DNA of 64,000 nucleotides from Methylobacter luteus IMV-B-3098 (lineage in GTDB: Bacteria; Pseudomonadota; Gammaproteobacteria; Methylococcales; Methylomonadaceae). Both the position numbers and the translations under genes were made by a program. Positions 34,856 to 49,260 of this stretch are shown in pieces. The notes under the pieces were generated by a model, which saw nothing but the letters and a program-made list of their open reading frames with translations, made no database searches and was not told the origin of the DNA. Each line of letters starts with the position of its first letter. The first letter of the stretch is position 1. The stretch spans positions 187,376 to 251,375 of the forward strand of contig NZ_KE386569.1 in the NCBI RefSeq assembly GCF_000427625.1, in the 5' to 3' direction.

Positions 34856-37195
34856 ATGGTAGAAAAAACAAAAAAGCGCGCGGTCCGATATGTCCAGAAA
34901 AAAACGGCGAAAAGACCCGCTTCTCATTGGTTTAGAAAGACAGTCTGGATTTTTATCGCGGGATTCTCATTTGTTCTGCTGAGCTATTTGGGCTACCTGG
35001 ATTACAACGTACGCAAGCAGTTTGAAGGTAATCGCTGGGCAATTCCCGCCCGGGTTTATGCCAGCCCCGTTGAGCTTTATGCCGGCTATGGCCTTTCCGC
35101 GGCAAAGTTTGAGAATTTATTGCAGACCTTGCATTATCGTAAGGATGCCCAATTATCATCGGAGGGCACGTATTTCAGACAGGGACCGTATGTCAGCGTG
35201 AAAACCCGTAATTTCACCTTTTGGGATCAGCAACAGCCACCCAGCCTCTTGCGTCTGAGTTTTACCGATTCGGGCATAGCCAATATCGTCGACCTGACAC
35301 AATCGAAAGAAGTGGCCATCGTGCGCATGGACCCCGTGCAAATCGGCAGCTTTTATCCTACTATCAAGGAAGACCGGATCCTGATCAAATGGCAGGACGC
35401 GCCCGATGCGCTGATTAAAGGCTTGCTGGCGACCGAAGATCGGGATTTTTACAATCATTTCGGCATTTCACTGAAGGGTATCGCCAGAGCCATGTGGGCT
35501 AATGTCCGCGCCGGCGGCATCGTGCAGGGCGGCAGTACGATCACCCAGCAGCTGGTCAAAAATTTTTACCTGACGTCTGAACGCAGCCTGTGGCGTAAGG
35601 TCAATGAAGTTTTTATGTCGCTGATACTGGAAGCCCGCTTCAGTAAGAATGCGATTCTTGAAGCTTATTTGAATGAGGTTTTTCTTGGTCAGGATGGTGG
35701 CAGTGCTGTGCATGGTTTTGCCTTGGCCAGTGAGTTTTATTTTGGCAGCAGTTTAAAGGATCTGCCATTGGAGCAGGTTGCCTCGCTGGTATCCCTGGTC
35801 CGTGGGCCTTCTTATTATGATCCCCGGCGCTACCCTGAACGTGCTTTGCAACGACGCAATCTGGTCCTGGATGAGATGGCGGCGGAAGCCTATATTAGCG
35901 CCGACCAAGCGGCTGAGGCGAAAGCAAAACCGCTGAATGTGGTTGAGCGCACGCACCGCTCGGCAAACCGCTATCCCGCCTTTCTTGACTTGGTCAAACG
36001 GCAACTGAAACAGGAATACCGCGAGGAAGATTTAACGTCCGAGGGCTTGGCTATTTTTACGACCCTGGATACCTTGGTTCAGGATACGCTGGAGCAATCC
36101 GTTACGGCCAAGTTAAAACAGTTGGAAAAACTGCCTAAAGCCAAGAAGCTTGAAACGGCGGTTGTCGTGACGCGCAGGGACAGCGGTGAAATTGCCGCTC
36201 TGACCGGTGGCCGGGAAAACTCGGCGGCAGGATTTAACCGCGCGCTGGATGCGGTCCGGCCGATCGGATCCTTGATCAAGCCGGTCATTTACCTGACGGC
36301 GCTGGAGTATCCGGACAGATACACGATTACGACGCCGATCAGCGACACAGCCATTCATATCAAAAGCGGTGACGGCAAGGTCTGGGAACCTAAAAACTAC
36401 GACCATAGAGAACACGGCAATGTCGGTCTGCACACTGCCCTGGCGCATTCGTACAATCTGGCGACAGTGCGCATAGGCATGGATGTGGGGGTTGCCAGGA
36501 CGGTCAAGACATTAAGAAACATGGGCGTTACGCGGCCTGTTGACCTGTTTCCGTCATTCCTGCTGGGCGCCGCGGAATTAACGCCGATGGAAGTCACGCA
36601 AATGTATCAAACGCTGGCCGGCGATGGTTTTTCAACACCGTTGCGGGGCATCAGGGCCGTGGTCGCGGCCAATGGCGAGCGTCTGCAAAGCTATCCGTTT
36701 ACGGTTAGGCAGGCAGTCGACCCCGCCGCTACCTACATCGTCAATACGATGCTGCAGGAAGTGATGCGCGAAGGTACGGGGCGCGCAGCCTATTCGGTGT
36801 TCCCGGGCGATTATGGCCTGGTCGGCAAGACCGGTACGACCAATGATTCCAAAGATAGCTGGTTTGCTGGCTACAGCGGCGATTATTTATCCGTAGTCTG
36901 GGTGGGACGCGATGATAATAAGCCAATCGGCCTGACAGGCTCAACCGGAGCGCTTCAGGTTTGGACCTCGATGATGCGGCAGATTTCAACGCAGCCTGTG
37001 AACCTGATTCCGCCGGACAATATCAAAATGGCCTGGGTTGATCCTTACAGCGGCTTGCTGGCGAATGAAGCTTGCGAGGGCGCACGGGAATATCCTTATA
37101 TTGTCGGTTCGGCCCCGATTGAATATGCAGCCTGCGCGGAAACTGCGCCGGCTGATGGGGTTAATACTTTTTTCAATAATCTTTTTCCGCAATAA
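34856..37195 (+). CDS. mrcB: penicillin-binding protein 1B (bifunctional class A PBP)
   Basis: Polymerises and cross-links peptidoglycan in the periplasm. It has 779 residues: basic cytoplasmic N-terminus, one membrane helix (about 28-48), a UB2H-like segment, GT51 transglycosylase with catalytic Glu in ATEDRDFYNHFG (about 194) and QGGSTITQQLVKNFYL, and a transpeptidase with SxxK SLIK (Ser about 472), SYN in HSYNLATV and KTGTTNDSKDSWFAGYSG. In E. coli PBP1B is activated by outer-membrane LpoB; none is seen here. Followed 12 bases later by lolA. Confidence 0.96.
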   Translation: MVEKTKKRAVRYVQKKTAKRPASHWFRKTVWIFIAGFSFVLLSYLGYLDYNVRKQFEGNRWAIPARVYASPVELYAGYGLSAAKFENLLQTLHYRKDAQLSSEGTYFRQGPYVSVKTRNFTFWDQQQPPSLLRLSFTDSGIANIVDLTQSKEVAIVRMDPVQIGSFYPTIKEDRILIKWQDAPDALIKGLLATEDRDFYNHFGISLKGIARAMWANVRAGGIVQGGSTITQQLVKNFYLTSERSLWRKVNEVFMSLILEARFSKNAILEAYLNEVFLGQDGGSAVHGFALASEFYFGSSLKDLPLEQVASLVSLVRGPSYYDPRRYPERALQRRNLVLDEMAAEAYISADQAAEAKAKPLNVVERTHRSANRYPAFLDLVKRQLKQEYREEDLTSEGLAIFTTLDTLVQDTLEQSVTAKLKQLEKLPKAKKLETAVVVTRRDSGEIAALTGGRENSAAGFNRALDAVRPIGSLIKPVIYLTALEYPDRYTITTPISDTAIHIKSGDGKVWEPKNYDHREHGNVGLHTALAHSYNLATVRIGMDVGVARTVKTLRNMGVTRPVDLFPSFLLGAAELTPMEVTQMYQTLAGDGFSTPLRGIRAVVAANGERLQSYPFTVRQAVDPAATYIVNTMLQEVMREGTGRAAYSVFPGDYGLVGKTGTTNDSKDSWFAGYSGDYLSVVWVGRDDNKPIGLTGSTGALQVWTSMMRQISTQPVNLIPPDNIKMAWVDPYSGLLANEACEGAREYPYIVGSAPIEYAACAETAPADGVNTFFNNLFPQ

Positions 37196-37207
37196 GTTAG
37201 AGCATCT

Positions 37208-37837
37208 ATGAATAAAATGAATTATTTACGTCTGATTTGGCTGTTGTTGGCCTTTGTTAGCGGTGCCAGTTATGCGGAAGACAGGCCTGTACGGGAACTG
37301 AAAGCATTCCTGAGCGCCACAAGGACATTGACGGCCGATTTTAAACAGGTGTTGATCAACGAAGCCGGCGATCCGGTGCAGACCAGTTACGGTATGTTTT
37401 ATCTGCAGCGGCCCGGCAAATTTCGCTGGGATTATAAAAAGCCCATTCAGCAGCAAATTGTATCCAGTTCCGGAAAAGTCTGGTTTTACGACCCGGACCT
37501 GGAACAAGTCACGGTTAAAAAACTCGATCAATCGCTGGGCTCCACGCCGGCTTTATTGTTAAGCGGCGAGGTGTCTCTGGAGGATAACTTTACGATGGAG
37601 CAACAGGGCGAGGATGAAGGCCTGCTCTGGGTAAAATTGGTGCCTAAAAATGAGGAAAGCGGTTTCAAATATGTCCTGATTGGCCTGAGCAACGGTTCGC
37701 TGGGCGGCATGGAGTTAAGCGATAATTTTGGCCAGCTGACGCGCATTTATTTTTCCAATGTTGCGATCAATCGTGAAATCAAGCAGGATCTGTTTCAATT
37801 CAACGCGCCTAAAGGTGCCGATGTTTTCTCTGAATAA
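37208..37837 (+). CDS. lolA: outer-membrane lipoprotein carrier protein LolA
   Basis: Periplasmic chaperone that carries lipoproteins from LolCDE to LolB. It has 209 residues with a signal peptide (cleaved near ASYA/ED, residue 23) and the half-barrel fold signature: TLTADFKQ, a run of aromatic strands GMFYLQRPGKFRWDYKKP and SSGKVWFYDPDLEQVTVKKL (split for length). The pair lolA-rarA is conserved in gammaproteobacteria, including E. coli. Confidence 0.95.
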   Translation: MNKMNYLRLIWLLLAFVSGASYAEDRPVRELKAFLSATRTLTADFKQVLINEAGDPVQTSYGMFYLQRPGKFRWDYKKPIQQQIVSSSGKVWFYDPDLEQVTVKKLDQSLGSTPALLLSGEVSLEDNFTMEQQGEDEGLLWVKLVPKNEESGFKYVLIGLSNGSLGGMELSDNFGQLTRIYFSNVAINREIKQDLFQFNAPKGADVFSE

Positions 37838-37894
37838 TCAAGAAGACCGGTGCAAAGTTAATTGCTTTAGTTCTTCATCTTTTCCTGTCTCTAT

Positions 37895-39199
37895 ATGTTT
37901 GACGACTTGACCAAACCTTTGGCCGACAGGGTGCGGCCGAGATCATTAGAGGAATATGTCGGCCAGCAGCATGTTTTGAAGCCCGGCAAGCCCTTGTATG
38001 AAGCCATCGCTACAGGCAAGCTGCATTCGATGATCTTCTGGGGGCCTCCGGGCACGGGCAAAACAACGCTGGCTCGGCTTATCGCTCATCATTCCGATGC
38101 CGAATTCATGCCTATTTCCGCCGTATTGGCCGGCGTCAAGGAAATCCGCGCGGCCGTTGGCGAAGCCCAAAGAATTCAGCAGCAACAGCACAGGCGCACT
38201 ATTTTGTTCGTCGATGAAGTGCACCGCTTCAACAAGGCGCAGCAGGACGCTTTCCTGCCGCATGTGGAGGATGGCACTGTCTATTTCGTCGGCGCGACGA
38301 CTGAAAATCCGTCCTTTGCGCTCAATAATGCGTTATTGTCACGGGCTCGCGTTTATGTGCTCAATGCCTTGACACCCGAGGATCTGCTGGGCGTACTGAA
38401 CAAGGCATTAACCGATACGGAACGGGGATTGGGCAGTCTGGCTATCGAAATGGACGATAAGGTTAAACGACAATTTGCCGAAGCGGCCGATGGCGATGCC
38501 AGAAGGTTGCTGAATCTGCTTGAAATCGCCGTGGAGCTTGCCGCCGCCAATGACAGTCGCATGATTGATGAGAAAATAGCCAAGGAAGTGCTGACCGGCG
38601 GCGTGCGGCGGTTCGATAATCAGGGCGAGGAGTTTTACAACCAGATTTCAGCCTTGCATAAATCGGTGCGCGGCAGTTCTCCTGATGCCTCGCTTTACTG
38701 GCTCTGCCGCATGATCGACGCCGGCTGCGACCTGACTTACCTGGCCAGGCGCATCGTCAGAATGGCTTCGGAAGATATCGGCAATGCCGATCCCCGGGCT
38801 CTGCAGATTGCTGTTAATGCCTGGGAAACGCAGGAGCGGCTAGGCAGTCCCGAAGGCGAGCTGGCATTGGCCCAGGCCGTCGTTTATCTGGCCTGCGCGC
38901 CTAAAAGCAACGCCGTTTACATGGCTTATAACGCGGCCATGCGCGATGCCAAACAAAGCGGCAGCCTGGGGGTGCCGGTGCATTTGCGCAACGCGCCGAC
39001 CAAATTGATGAAAGCGCTTGATTACGGCAAGGAATACCGTTACGCGCATGACGAGCCGGAAGCCTATGCGGCAGGGGAGAATTATTTTCCCGATGAGCTG
39101 GCAGGGACGCAATATTACCAGCCGGTCGACAGAGGGCTGGAAATTAAAATCAAGGAAAAACTGAAGCATTTGAAAGAGCTCGACAGGCGCGCAAAGTGA
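37895..39199 (+). CDS. rarA: replication-associated recombination protein RarA (MgsA)
   Basis: AAA+ clamp-loader-like ATPase acting at stalled replication forks. It has 434 residues with Walker [10 protein letters not shown] (50-58), Walker [17 protein letters not shown], sensor [12 protein letters not shown] and the C-terminal tetramerisation region. Starts 57 bases after lolA with [20 protein letters not shown]. The order lolA-rarA is conserved, although E. coli then has serS; here a REP-like repeat and accA follow. Confidence 0.96.
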   Translation: MFDDLTKPLADRVRPRSLEEYVGQQHVLKPGKPLYEAIATGKLHSMIFWGPPGTGKTTLARLIAHHSDAEFMPISAVLAGVKEIRAAVGEAQRIQQQQHRRTILFVDEVHRFNKAQQDAFLPHVEDGTVYFVGATTENPSFALNNALLSRARVYVLNALTPEDLLGVLNKALTDTERGLGSLAIEMDDKVKRQFAEAADGDARRLLNLLEIAVELAAANDSRMIDEKIAKEVLTGGVRRFDNQGEEFYNQISALHKSVRGSSPDASLYWLCRMIDAGCDLTYLARRIVRMASEDIGNADPRALQIAVNAWETQERLGSPEGELALAQAVVYLACAPKSNAVYMAYNAAMRDAKQSGSLGVPVHLRNAPTKLMKALDYGKEYRYAHDEPEAYAAGENYFPDELAGTQYYQPVDRGLEIKIKEKLKHLKELDRRAK

Positions 39200-39261
39200 C
39201 CTTGTTTTTGTGCTTCATACATGTCAATTTTAGGCATGGCACTGTAAAGAACACTGGATTT

Positions 39262-39326
39262 GTAGACTGGGTTGGTAAACCCAGCATTTCGAAGCTGCCT
39301 ATGCTGGGTTTACCAACCCAGTCTAC
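39262..39326. repeat. REP-like palindromic repeat, family A
   Basis: GTAGACTGGGTTGGTAAACC...CAGC, then ATTTCGAAG, then GCTGGGTTTACCAACCCAGT followed by CTAC: two inverted arms around a TTCGAAG centre, the most symmetric copy of this family. It lies within the 300-base gap between rarA and accA, which otherwise holds only an AT-rich accA upstream region. Confidence 0.8.
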
Positions 39327-39499
39327 CTAAGCTACTTAAGTCCCATAAAAGCCATGAAGTCATTTTTCTGCTGCGTTGAAGTGAATTATATTTTTTGACG
39401 AAATGCCGGACTTCTTTAAACAAACGGGAAATTTTTTAGAATTAAATATGTTTTTTCTATAAAATTCCCTTTTTCAGCAATATTAACAGCCAAGTCTCC

Positions 39500-40465
39500 A
39501 TGGATCTAAAATTCCTCGATTTTGAACAACCCATCGCTGAGTTAGAAGCGAAAATTGAAGAACTCCGCAATGTGGAGTTTGACAACAATATCAATATTTC
39601 AGAAGCGCTTAAGCAGCTCGAAGAAAAAAGTTTCGCATTGACCGAGTCGATTTTCTCTGATCTTTCCGACTGGCAAATTTCCCAATTATCAAGACATCCC
39701 GGCCGTCCGTACACGCTGGATTATATCGAGCATATGTTTACCGATTTCCACGAACTGCATGGCGATCGCGCGTATGCCGATGATCCCGCTATCGTTTGCG
39801 GTCTGGCCAGACTGGAAGGTCAGCCTGTGATGGTTATAGGTCATCAGAAAGGCCGCGACACGAAGGAAAAGATCTACCGCAATTTCGGCATGCCGCGGCC
39901 TGAAGGTTACCGCAAGGCGCTGCGGGTCATGAAAATGGCCGAGCGTTTTAAAATGCCGATCATTTGCCTGATCGACACTCCGGGCGCTTATCCGGGCATC
40001 GGCGCCGAGGAACGCGGCCAGAGTGAGGCTATCGCCAGAAACCTGTTCGAAATGGCGAAACTGAGAACGCCCATTATCTGCACGATTATCGGCGAAGGCG
40101 GCTCCGGCGGGGCCTTGGCAATCGGTGTCGGCGATCGGCTGATCATGCTCGAATACAGCACATATTCGGTTATTTCACCGGAAGGTTGCGCATCCATTCT
40201 ATGGAAAAGCGCTGATAAATCGCAATTGGCAGCGGAAGCGATGGGCATTACTTCCGACCGTATTCGCGAGCAGGGTTTCCTGGATGAGGTGGTCAGGGAG
40301 CCATTAGGCGGCGGACATAGAAATTTTCAGACCATTGCCTTGAATTTAAGGGAAGCGCTGATTCGCCATATGGATGAATTAAAGCGGCAATCCATTGAGG
40401 AAATGCTGGAAAATCGTTATCAGCGGATTATGAGCTTCGGCGCCTTTATCGAGGAAGGCCGCTAA
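39500..40465 (+). CDS. accA: acetyl-CoA carboxylase carboxyltransferase subunit alpha
   Basis: With AccD transfers carboxyl from biotin-BCCP to acetyl-CoA, giving malonyl-CoA for fatty acids. At 321 residues it matches E. coli AccA (319). It begins [20 protein letters not shown], contains [33 protein letters not shown] and the oxyanion-type [16 protein letters not shown]. Followed by a strong terminator that overlaps the start region of tilS, the next gene, as in E. coli (accA-ldcC-tilS region). Confidence 0.97.
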   Translation: MDLKFLDFEQPIAELEAKIEELRNVEFDNNINISEALKQLEEKSFALTESIFSDLSDWQISQLSRHPGRPYTLDYIEHMFTDFHELHGDRAYADDPAIVCGLARLEGQPVMVIGHQKGRDTKEKIYRNFGMPRPEGYRKALRVMKMAERFKMPIICLIDTPGAYPGIGAEERGQSEAIARNLFEMAKLRTPIICTIIGEGGSGGALAIGVGDRLIMLEYSTYSVISPEGCASILWKSADKSQLAAEAMGITSDRIREQGFLDEVVREPLGGGHRNFQTIALNLREALIRHMDELKRQSIEEMLENRYQRIMSFGAFIEEGR

Positions 40466-40490
40466 ATTCCGGCTTATCAATCCGATCTTC

Positions 40491-40520
40491 AGGCCGGCTT
40501 TTGCCGGCCTTTTGTTTTTT
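40491..40520 (+). terminator. intrinsic terminator after accA
   Basis: AGGCCGGC (40491-40498) and GCCGGCCT (40503-40510) form a perfect 8-bp stem with a TTTT loop, followed by TTTGTTTTTT. It ends 13 bases before the tilS start, so read-through is needed or tilS has little expression from accA. Confidence 0.9.
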
Positions 40521-40533
40521 CGGGCTACACGGC

Positions 40534-41853
40534 ATGCTGTCATCATCAATCATCGAATCGGCGCTGGATCAGATTAAACCGGCCTCACATCTTTATGTCG
40601 CCTACAGCGGTGGTGTCGATTCTCATGTTTTGCTGCATTTATGCGCATCGATAACAGGTCTCAGCGGTAAAATAACGGCGGTCTATGTCCATCATGGCCT
40701 GCAGGCGGAAGCCGATGCCTGGGCTACGCATTGCAGCAGAACGGCCAAAACGCTCGGTGTCGGTTTTAAAGCGCAGTATGTCAATGCCGTTGCCATGCCT
40801 GGAGAAAGTCCCGAGGAAGCGGCAAGAAACGCGCGTTATGATGCGTTAAAAGCCCTGGTAGGGGCTAATGACATTCTGCTGGTGGCCCAGCACAGGGAAG
40901 ATCAGCTTGAAACGGTGCTGCTGCAGTTGTTTCGCGGCAGCGGCCTGCGCGGGTTGTCCGGCATGCCCGAACGCATGGCTTTTGGGCGGGGCGTGATACT
41001 CAGGCCATTGCTGAATATATCCAAGCAGGCGATAAGGCGTTATGCCGAAACGCACAAGCTAAACTGGGTGGACGATCCCAGCAATCTGTATAACGATTAC
41101 GACCGCAATTTCCTGCGCAATGCCATCGTGCCGTTAATCAAACAACGCTGGCCGGCCTGCGATAAAACGGTTGCCCGTTCGGCCAGGCATTGCGCTGATG
41201 CGCAGGCCGTGATCTCGGTTATCGCCGATGATTTGTTCCATGCCGTTTTCAATGAAGACGATAAAACGTTGTCGATCAGCCAGTTGCAGCGATTAAATAA
41301 ACCCAGGCAGCAACTGGTCATCCGGCATTGGTTCCAGATGCTGGGCTTGAAAATGCCGGCTCAGGGTTTTGTTGAGCGGATTTTGAGTCAGATTGTTGCG
41401 GCAAGAGCGGGGAGTGATCCCGTGCTGTCCGGGCAGGGATACAACATCCGGCGCTACCGCGACAGGCTGTATTGTCTGAAGCAAGCGCCAAAACAGGCGT
41501 TGCAGGATATCAATTGGCCTGCCGGGCAAACTTCGCTGAAGATGGTCGATGATCAGCATTGGCTTTGTTTGCCCTCATCGACCGGCATATTGCGCGAGCG
41601 GTGGCTGACTGCCAATGTGGTTGTCAGATTTCGACGCGGCGGCGAAAAAATGCTGTTGCCGGGCCGTAAAGGCCGTCATGCACTTAAAAACCTGTTCCAG
41701 GAGGAGGGTGTTCCACCGTGGGAGCGAGAGGTCATGCCATTGGTTTATCTGGATGGCAAACTCGCGGCTGTTGGCGATAAATGGATCAGCGCCGAATTTT
41801 ATAGTGAAAAAACAGATGCCTGCATCAGGCTATGCAGGCAAAAACAAGAATAA
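40534..41853 (+). CDS. tilS: tRNA(Ile)-lysidine synthase
   Basis: Modifies C34 of tRNA-Ile (CAU) to lysidine so that it reads AUA rather than AUG; essential. From ATG 40534 it has 439 residues (E. coli 432). The PP-loop SGGVDS is at residues 25-30, with HREDQLETVLLQLFRGSGLRG (split: HREDQLETVL) next and TilS C-terminal domains after residue 220 (FRRGGEKMLLPGRKGRHALK). The longer in-frame start at 40501 lies inside the accA terminator and is rejected. Its presence matters for the possible AUA start of ftsB. Confidence 0.95.
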   Translation: MLSSSIIESALDQIKPASHLYVAYSGGVDSHVLLHLCASITGLSGKITAVYVHHGLQAEADAWATHCSRTAKTLGVGFKAQYVNAVAMPGESPEEAARNARYDALKALVGANDILLVAQHREDQLETVLLQLFRGSGLRGLSGMPERMAFGRGVILRPLLNISKQAIRRYAETHKLNWVDDPSNLYNDYDRNFLRNAIVPLIKQRWPACDKTVARSARHCADAQAVISVIADDLFHAVFNEDDKTLSISQLQRLNKPRQQLVIRHWFQMLGLKMPAQGFVERILSQIVAARAGSDPVLSGQGYNIRRYRDRLYCLKQAPKQALQDINWPAGQTSLKMVDDQHWLCLPSSTGILRERWLTANVVVRFRRGGEKMLLPGRKGRHALKNLFQEEGVPPWEREVMPLVYLDGKLAAVGDKWISAEFYSEKTDACIRLCRQKQE

Positions 41854-41980
41854 AACCTGAAAGACAATGACGAATTTCGCATTGTCGATTAAAATGGGCA
41901 TGTTTTACGCCATCCATGGATGGGGAAATAGGGCGGTGCAGGGAGCAATTGCCGGCATAACTTCATCAGTTATCATCTGA

Positions 41981-45760
<3,780 letters not shown>

Positions 45761-45785
45761 TTCAGGTGGATTTTGGAATGATACA

Positions 45786-45805
45786 GGGCGGCTTATCAGC
45801 CGCCC
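45786..45805 (+). terminator. hairpin after eno
   Basis: GGGCGGCT and AGCCGCCC form a perfect 8-bp stem around TATC, 25 bases after eno. No U-tract follows, so it may be a processing or stability element rather than a full terminator; ftsB follows in the same direction. Confidence 0.5.
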
Positions 45806-45829
45806 GCTATCCGTTCCGAGGGTGAGCCA

Positions 45830-46099
45830 ATAAAAAGTCTTATCATAATTATCATTTTGCTGATCATTCATCTTCAATACCGCTTATGGTATGGCGATGG
45901 CAGCATTCGGGAAATTCATGCGTATCAACAGCGTCTTGATGAGCTGAAGGAACAAGTGGAGGAGAAAAAAGCGCGCAACGAAGCGCTTTACGCCGAGGTG
46001 CTGGACTTGAGAAAAGGGCAGGCGGCCATAGAGGAAAGGGCCCGGTATGAGTTAGGTATGATTAAGGAAGATGAGACGTTCTTCCAGGTTTTGGAATAA
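45830..46099 (+). CDS. ftsB: cell division protein FtsB, apparent non-canonical start
   Basis: Bitopic inner-membrane protein that joins FtsL and FtsQ in the divisome. The reading frame gives a short hydrophobic helix (KSLIIIIILLIIHLQYRLW), then a coiled coil (residues about 28-65) and the family tail IEERARYELGMIKEDETFF. Matching E. coli FtsB ([20 protein letters not shown]), the chain should begin just before KSL, where the codon is ATA at 45830, preceded by CGAGGGTGAG. No ATG, GTG or TTG exists upstream in frame before a stop. The first standard codon, TTG 45857, would give 80 residues but remove most of the membrane helix. Confidence 0.8.
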   Translation: MKSLIIIIILLIIHLQYRLWYGDGSIREIHAYQQRLDELKEQVEEKKARNEALYAEVLDLRKGQAAIEERARYELGMIKEDETFFQVLE

Positions 46100-46169
46100 T
46101 AATTCCATTATAGTAGTAGGCTTGAATGCGCCCGGCCTAAATAAAATCCTATCGTTCGACTAGTAATAA

Positions 46170-46862
46170 ATGACCGAAACTACAAAATTCTGGGGTATTG
46201 TACCTGCGGCCGGCGTCGGCAAGCGTATGCAGTCCAACAGGCCCAAGCAATACCTTGAACTGGCCGGCAAAACCGTGATCGAGCAAGCGTTGTCGCGTTT
46301 GCTGCAAGCCGATGTTTTTGAAGCTATCGCGGTCGCCATCTCCAGAGAAGATCCTTATTGGCCGCAATTGCCAATAGCGAAGCATGAGAAAATTCTGACC
46401 GCGGCCGGCGGCAAAGAGCGGGCTGATTCAGTGCTTTCGGCATTGAGATCGATAAACGGTAAAGCATCGGATAATGATTGGGTTCTGGTGCATGATGCGG
46501 CCCGGCCTTGTATCACGGCTTCCGATATTCATCATCTGATCGCCTGCCTGATCCATGATGAAGTGGGCGGCATACTGGCTCTGTCTTCGCACGACACCTT
46601 AAAAAACGTACAGGACGGCCGTATTGATGGCACACTGGACAGAAACCATATCTGGCGAGCGCTGACGCCGCAAATGTTCCGTTACGGCATGTTAAAAAGC
46701 GCATTGGAGGAGGCTGAAGGCAATCCGGCTATTACCGATGAAGCCAGTGCGCTGGAGTTGAAAGGGCTAAAGCCGAAAATCGTCGAAGGCCGCCCGGACA
46801 ATATAAAGATCACGCGGCCGGAAGATTTACCTTTAGCACAATTTTATATGGAACAACAATGA
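46170..46862 (+). CDS. ispD: 2-C-methyl-D-erythritol 4-phosphate cytidylyltransferase
   Basis: Third MEP pathway step: CTP-dependent formation of CDP-methylerythritol. It has 230 residues. The nucleotide loop is [20 protein letters not shown], and VHDAARPCI and ALTPQMFRY are the family motifs; the C-terminus has [11 protein letters not shown]. It overlaps ispF by four bases (ATGA). Order ftsB-ispD-ispF-truD as in E. coli. Confidence 0.97.
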   Translation: MTETTKFWGIVPAAGVGKRMQSNRPKQYLELAGKTVIEQALSRLLQADVFEAIAVAISREDPYWPQLPIAKHEKILTAAGGKERADSVLSALRSINGKASDNDWVLVHDAARPCITASDIHHLIACLIHDEVGGILALSSHDTLKNVQDGRIDGTLDRNHIWRALTPQMFRYGMLKSALEEAEGNPAITDEASALELKGLKPKIVEGRPDNIKITRPEDLPLAQFYMEQQ

Positions 46863-47332
46863 TCAGAGTTGGACAAGGCTATGACGTACATCGCTTTAAA
46901 GAAGGCGGAGACGTCATTTTAGGCGGCGTAAAAATAGATTATGAAAAAGGACTGGAAGCGCATTCCGACGGCGATGTCGTGCTGCATGCGTTAAGCGATG
47001 CCCTGCTGGGCGCGGCGGCACTGGGCGATATCGGCAAGCATTTTCCCGATACCGATCCCGAATTTAAAGGCGCCGACAGCCGAGTGCTGCTGCGGCATGT
47101 TTACAGCATTGTGCAGGAAAAAGGCTACAGTCTGGTCAATGCCGATATCACAATTATCGCTCAGGCGCCCAAAATGGCGCCCTACATCAGCGCGATGTGC
47201 CGCAATATCGCCGATGATCTGAAGGTCGATGTCGATTGCGTCAATGTCAAGGCGACCACGACGGAAAAGCTCGGTTTTGAAGGGCGCAAAGAGGGCATAG
47301 CCGTTCAGGCTGTCGTGTTGATAGAAAAATGA
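46859..47332 (+). CDS. ispF: 2-C-methyl-D-erythritol 2,4-cyclodiphosphate synthase
   Basis: Fifth MEP step: cyclises CDP-ME 2-phosphate with loss of CMP; a zinc-dependent trimer. It has 157 residues. Metal ligands are in GQGYDVHRF (Asp8, His10), with [20 protein letters not shown] (His and Asp further on) and the C-terminal [18 protein letters not shown]. Translationally coupled to ispD. truD begins 58 bases later. Confidence 0.97.
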   Translation: MIRVGQGYDVHRFKEGGDVILGGVKIDYEKGLEAHSDGDVVLHALSDALLGAAALGDIGKHFPDTDPEFKGADSRVLLRHVYSIVQEKGYSLVNADITIIAQAPKMAPYISAMCRNIADDLKVDVDCVNVKATTTEKLGFEGRKEGIAVQAVVLIEK

Positions 47333-47390
47333 TAGTGATGGCGAAGCAGGAAATCATGCGGCTATCAAACCTCAATAAGCCGAGCCGAAC

Positions 47391-48419
47391 TTGACGCAAT
47401 TGATTGAAATACCTGAATGGCCCTGTGTTTATGGCGGGGCTGCCGGCCGTGGCAAAATTCGCACAGCACCGGAAGACTTTACCGTCGACGAACATCTTTC
47501 CTTTGAGCCGGCAGGCGCCGGCGAGCATGTGTTTCTGCGCATAGAAAAAAAGGATGAAAATACCGAATACGTAGCCAGGCAATTGGCCCGGTTTGCCAAT
47601 GTCAGGCAGCGCGATGTCAGCTATGCCGGCCTGAAAGACCGCCATGCCGTCACGACGCAATGGTTCAGCGTCTGGCTGCCGGGCAAGGAAGATCCTGACT
47701 GGACGCAGTTTGAATCCGATAACGTCAAGGTTCTTGAGGCAGTTCGTCATGCCAAAAAGTTAAAACGCGGCGTGTTGTCCGGCAACAGTTTCAAGATCAT
47801 CGTGCGGGAGTGGCAGGGCGATCAGGAACAAGCCATTGCCCGGCTGGAATCCATCAAAGCAGGCGGCATTGCCAATTATTTCGGTTCCCAGCGTTTCGGT
47901 CATGAAGGTCGCAATGTCAGCAAGGCTCTGGCGCTGTTTCAGGGCATGAAAGTCAAGCGCGAGCAACGCAGCATTTATTTATCGGCAGCTCGATCTTACC
48001 TGTTCAATCAGATTCTGGCCTATCGAATCACTCAGCAAAACTGGAATCAGGCTGTTGCCGGCGATACTTATGTGTTCGACCGATCGCATAGCTGTTTCAA
48101 ATCGGATCTGCCCGATCAGGACATCATACGGCGGCTGCAGGCTAAAGAAATACACCCAACCGGCGCTTTATGGGGCAAAGGTGAACCGGGTGCATCGGCC
48201 GATGCCCTGGCGATCGAGCAAGCCATTGCCGACAAGTACGAAGACCTGGCTCAGGGCTTGATCCATGCCGATGTGGAAAGCGACCGGCGCGCGCTACGGG
48301 TGAATGTCCAGCATCTGCAGTGGCAATTTATCAACGACCAGGCGCTGGCGCTGAGTTTTACCTTACCGGCCGGCAGTTACGCGACGGCGGTATTACGCGA
48401 AATCATCGAAGAAGTATAA
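47391..48419 (+). CDS. truD: tRNA pseudouridine(13) synthase
   Basis: Makes pseudouridine 13 in tRNA-Glu. It has 342 residues (E. coli 349) from a TTG start at 47391; no ATG lies nearby that keeps the conserved N-terminus. Motifs: FTVDEHLSF, the catalytic Asp in [17 protein letters not shown] and [13 protein letters not shown]. In E. coli truD is followed directly by surE; here uppP and an Smr gene intervene. Confidence 0.94.
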   Translation: MTQLIEIPEWPCVYGGAAGRGKIRTAPEDFTVDEHLSFEPAGAGEHVFLRIEKKDENTEYVARQLARFANVRQRDVSYAGLKDRHAVTTQWFSVWLPGKEDPDWTQFESDNVKVLEAVRHAKKLKRGVLSGNSFKIIVREWQGDQEQAIARLESIKAGGIANYFGSQRFGHEGRNVSKALALFQGMKVKREQRSIYLSAARSYLFNQILAYRITQQNWNQAVAGDTYVFDRSHSCFKSDLPDQDIIRRLQAKEIHPTGALWGKGEPGASADALAIEQAIADKYEDLAQGLIHADVESDRRALRVNVQHLQWQFINDQALALSFTLPAGSYATAVLREIIEEV

Positions 48420-48432
48420 ACAGAGAAACTCA

Positions 48433-49260
48433 ATGGATTTAATACTCGCTTTAAAAGCTTTTACCATGGGCATCGTTGAAGGCCTGACCGAATTTCTGCC
48501 TATTTCCAGCACGGGGCATTTGATCCTGGCTGGCGATTTACTGGGTTTTAATGATGAAACCGGCAAGGTTTTTGAAATTGTGATCCAGACAGGCGCCATT
48601 CTGGCGATCTGCTGGGAATACCGGGTCAAGATCGGCGCGACTGTCTCAGGATTGTTGAAATGGCAACCCGATGCGCTCAAATTCACTGTCAATCTGGCGA
48701 TTGCCTTTTTACCGCTGGCGATCCTGGGCTTGTTATTCGGCAGCCTGATTAAGGCGCATCTGTTTAAGCCGATTCCTGTCGCGTCGGCATTCATTATCGG
48801 CGCATTTATCATTTTCTGGGCGGAAAAAAGGGAGCATAAAATCCGCATTCATGAAGTTGAGGATTTAACCATGCTGGATGCTTTAAAGCTCGGCTTTGCG
48901 CAAGCCCTGGCACTGATTCCGGGCACGTCCCGCTCCGGGTCGACGATTATTGGCGGCTTGTTATTCGGCTTGTCGCGTAAGGCGTCGACCGAGTTTTCTT
49001 TCTTTTTGGCCATACCGACTTTAATTATCGCCAGCATTTACGATTTATATAAGCACCACGAATTGCTGCACAGCACGGACTTGCCAGTATTTGCCGTCGG
49101 CTTGGTCGCGGCTTTTTTCAGCGCTTTGTTAGCCGTACGCGCCTTGCTTCGCTATATCAGCCATCATGATTTTACTGCGTTTGCCTGGTACAGGATCGTG
49201 TTTGGTGTGCTGGTTATCGGCACCGCCTATAGCGGGCTCGTGCAATGGACCGTGGATTAA
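48433..49260 (+). CDS. uppP: undecaprenyl-diphosphatase
   Basis: Integral membrane enzyme that dephosphorylates C55-PP to the carrier lipid C55-P, allowing recycling after peptidoglycan transfer; its overexpression gives bacitracin resistance. It has 275 residues with eight or so membrane segments. Signature motifs are [20 protein letters not shown] (residues 14-33) and [17 protein letters not shown]. It starts 13 bases after truD and overlaps the convergent Smr gene by four bases. It acts on the product of UppS. Confidence 0.96.
   Translation: MDLILALKAFTMGIVEGLTEFLPISSTGHLILAGDLLGFNDETGKVFEIVIQTGAILAICWEYRVKIGATVSGLLKWQPDALKFTVNLAIAFLPLAILGLLFGSLIKAHLFKPIPVASAFIIGAFIIFWAEKREHKIRIHEVEDLTMLDALKLGFAQALALIPGTSRSGSTIIGGLLFGLSRKASTEFSFFLAIPTLIIASIYDLYKHHELLHSTDLPVFAVGLVAAFFSALLAVRALLRYISHHDFTAFAWYRIVFGVLVIGTAYSGLVQWTVD

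Noticed and set aside
41910-41923. 14-bp palindrome CCATCCATGGATGG before pyrG as an operator
   Set aside because: Too short and isolated to assign; no known regulator motif matches and pyrG leader control in proteobacteria is not of this kind.
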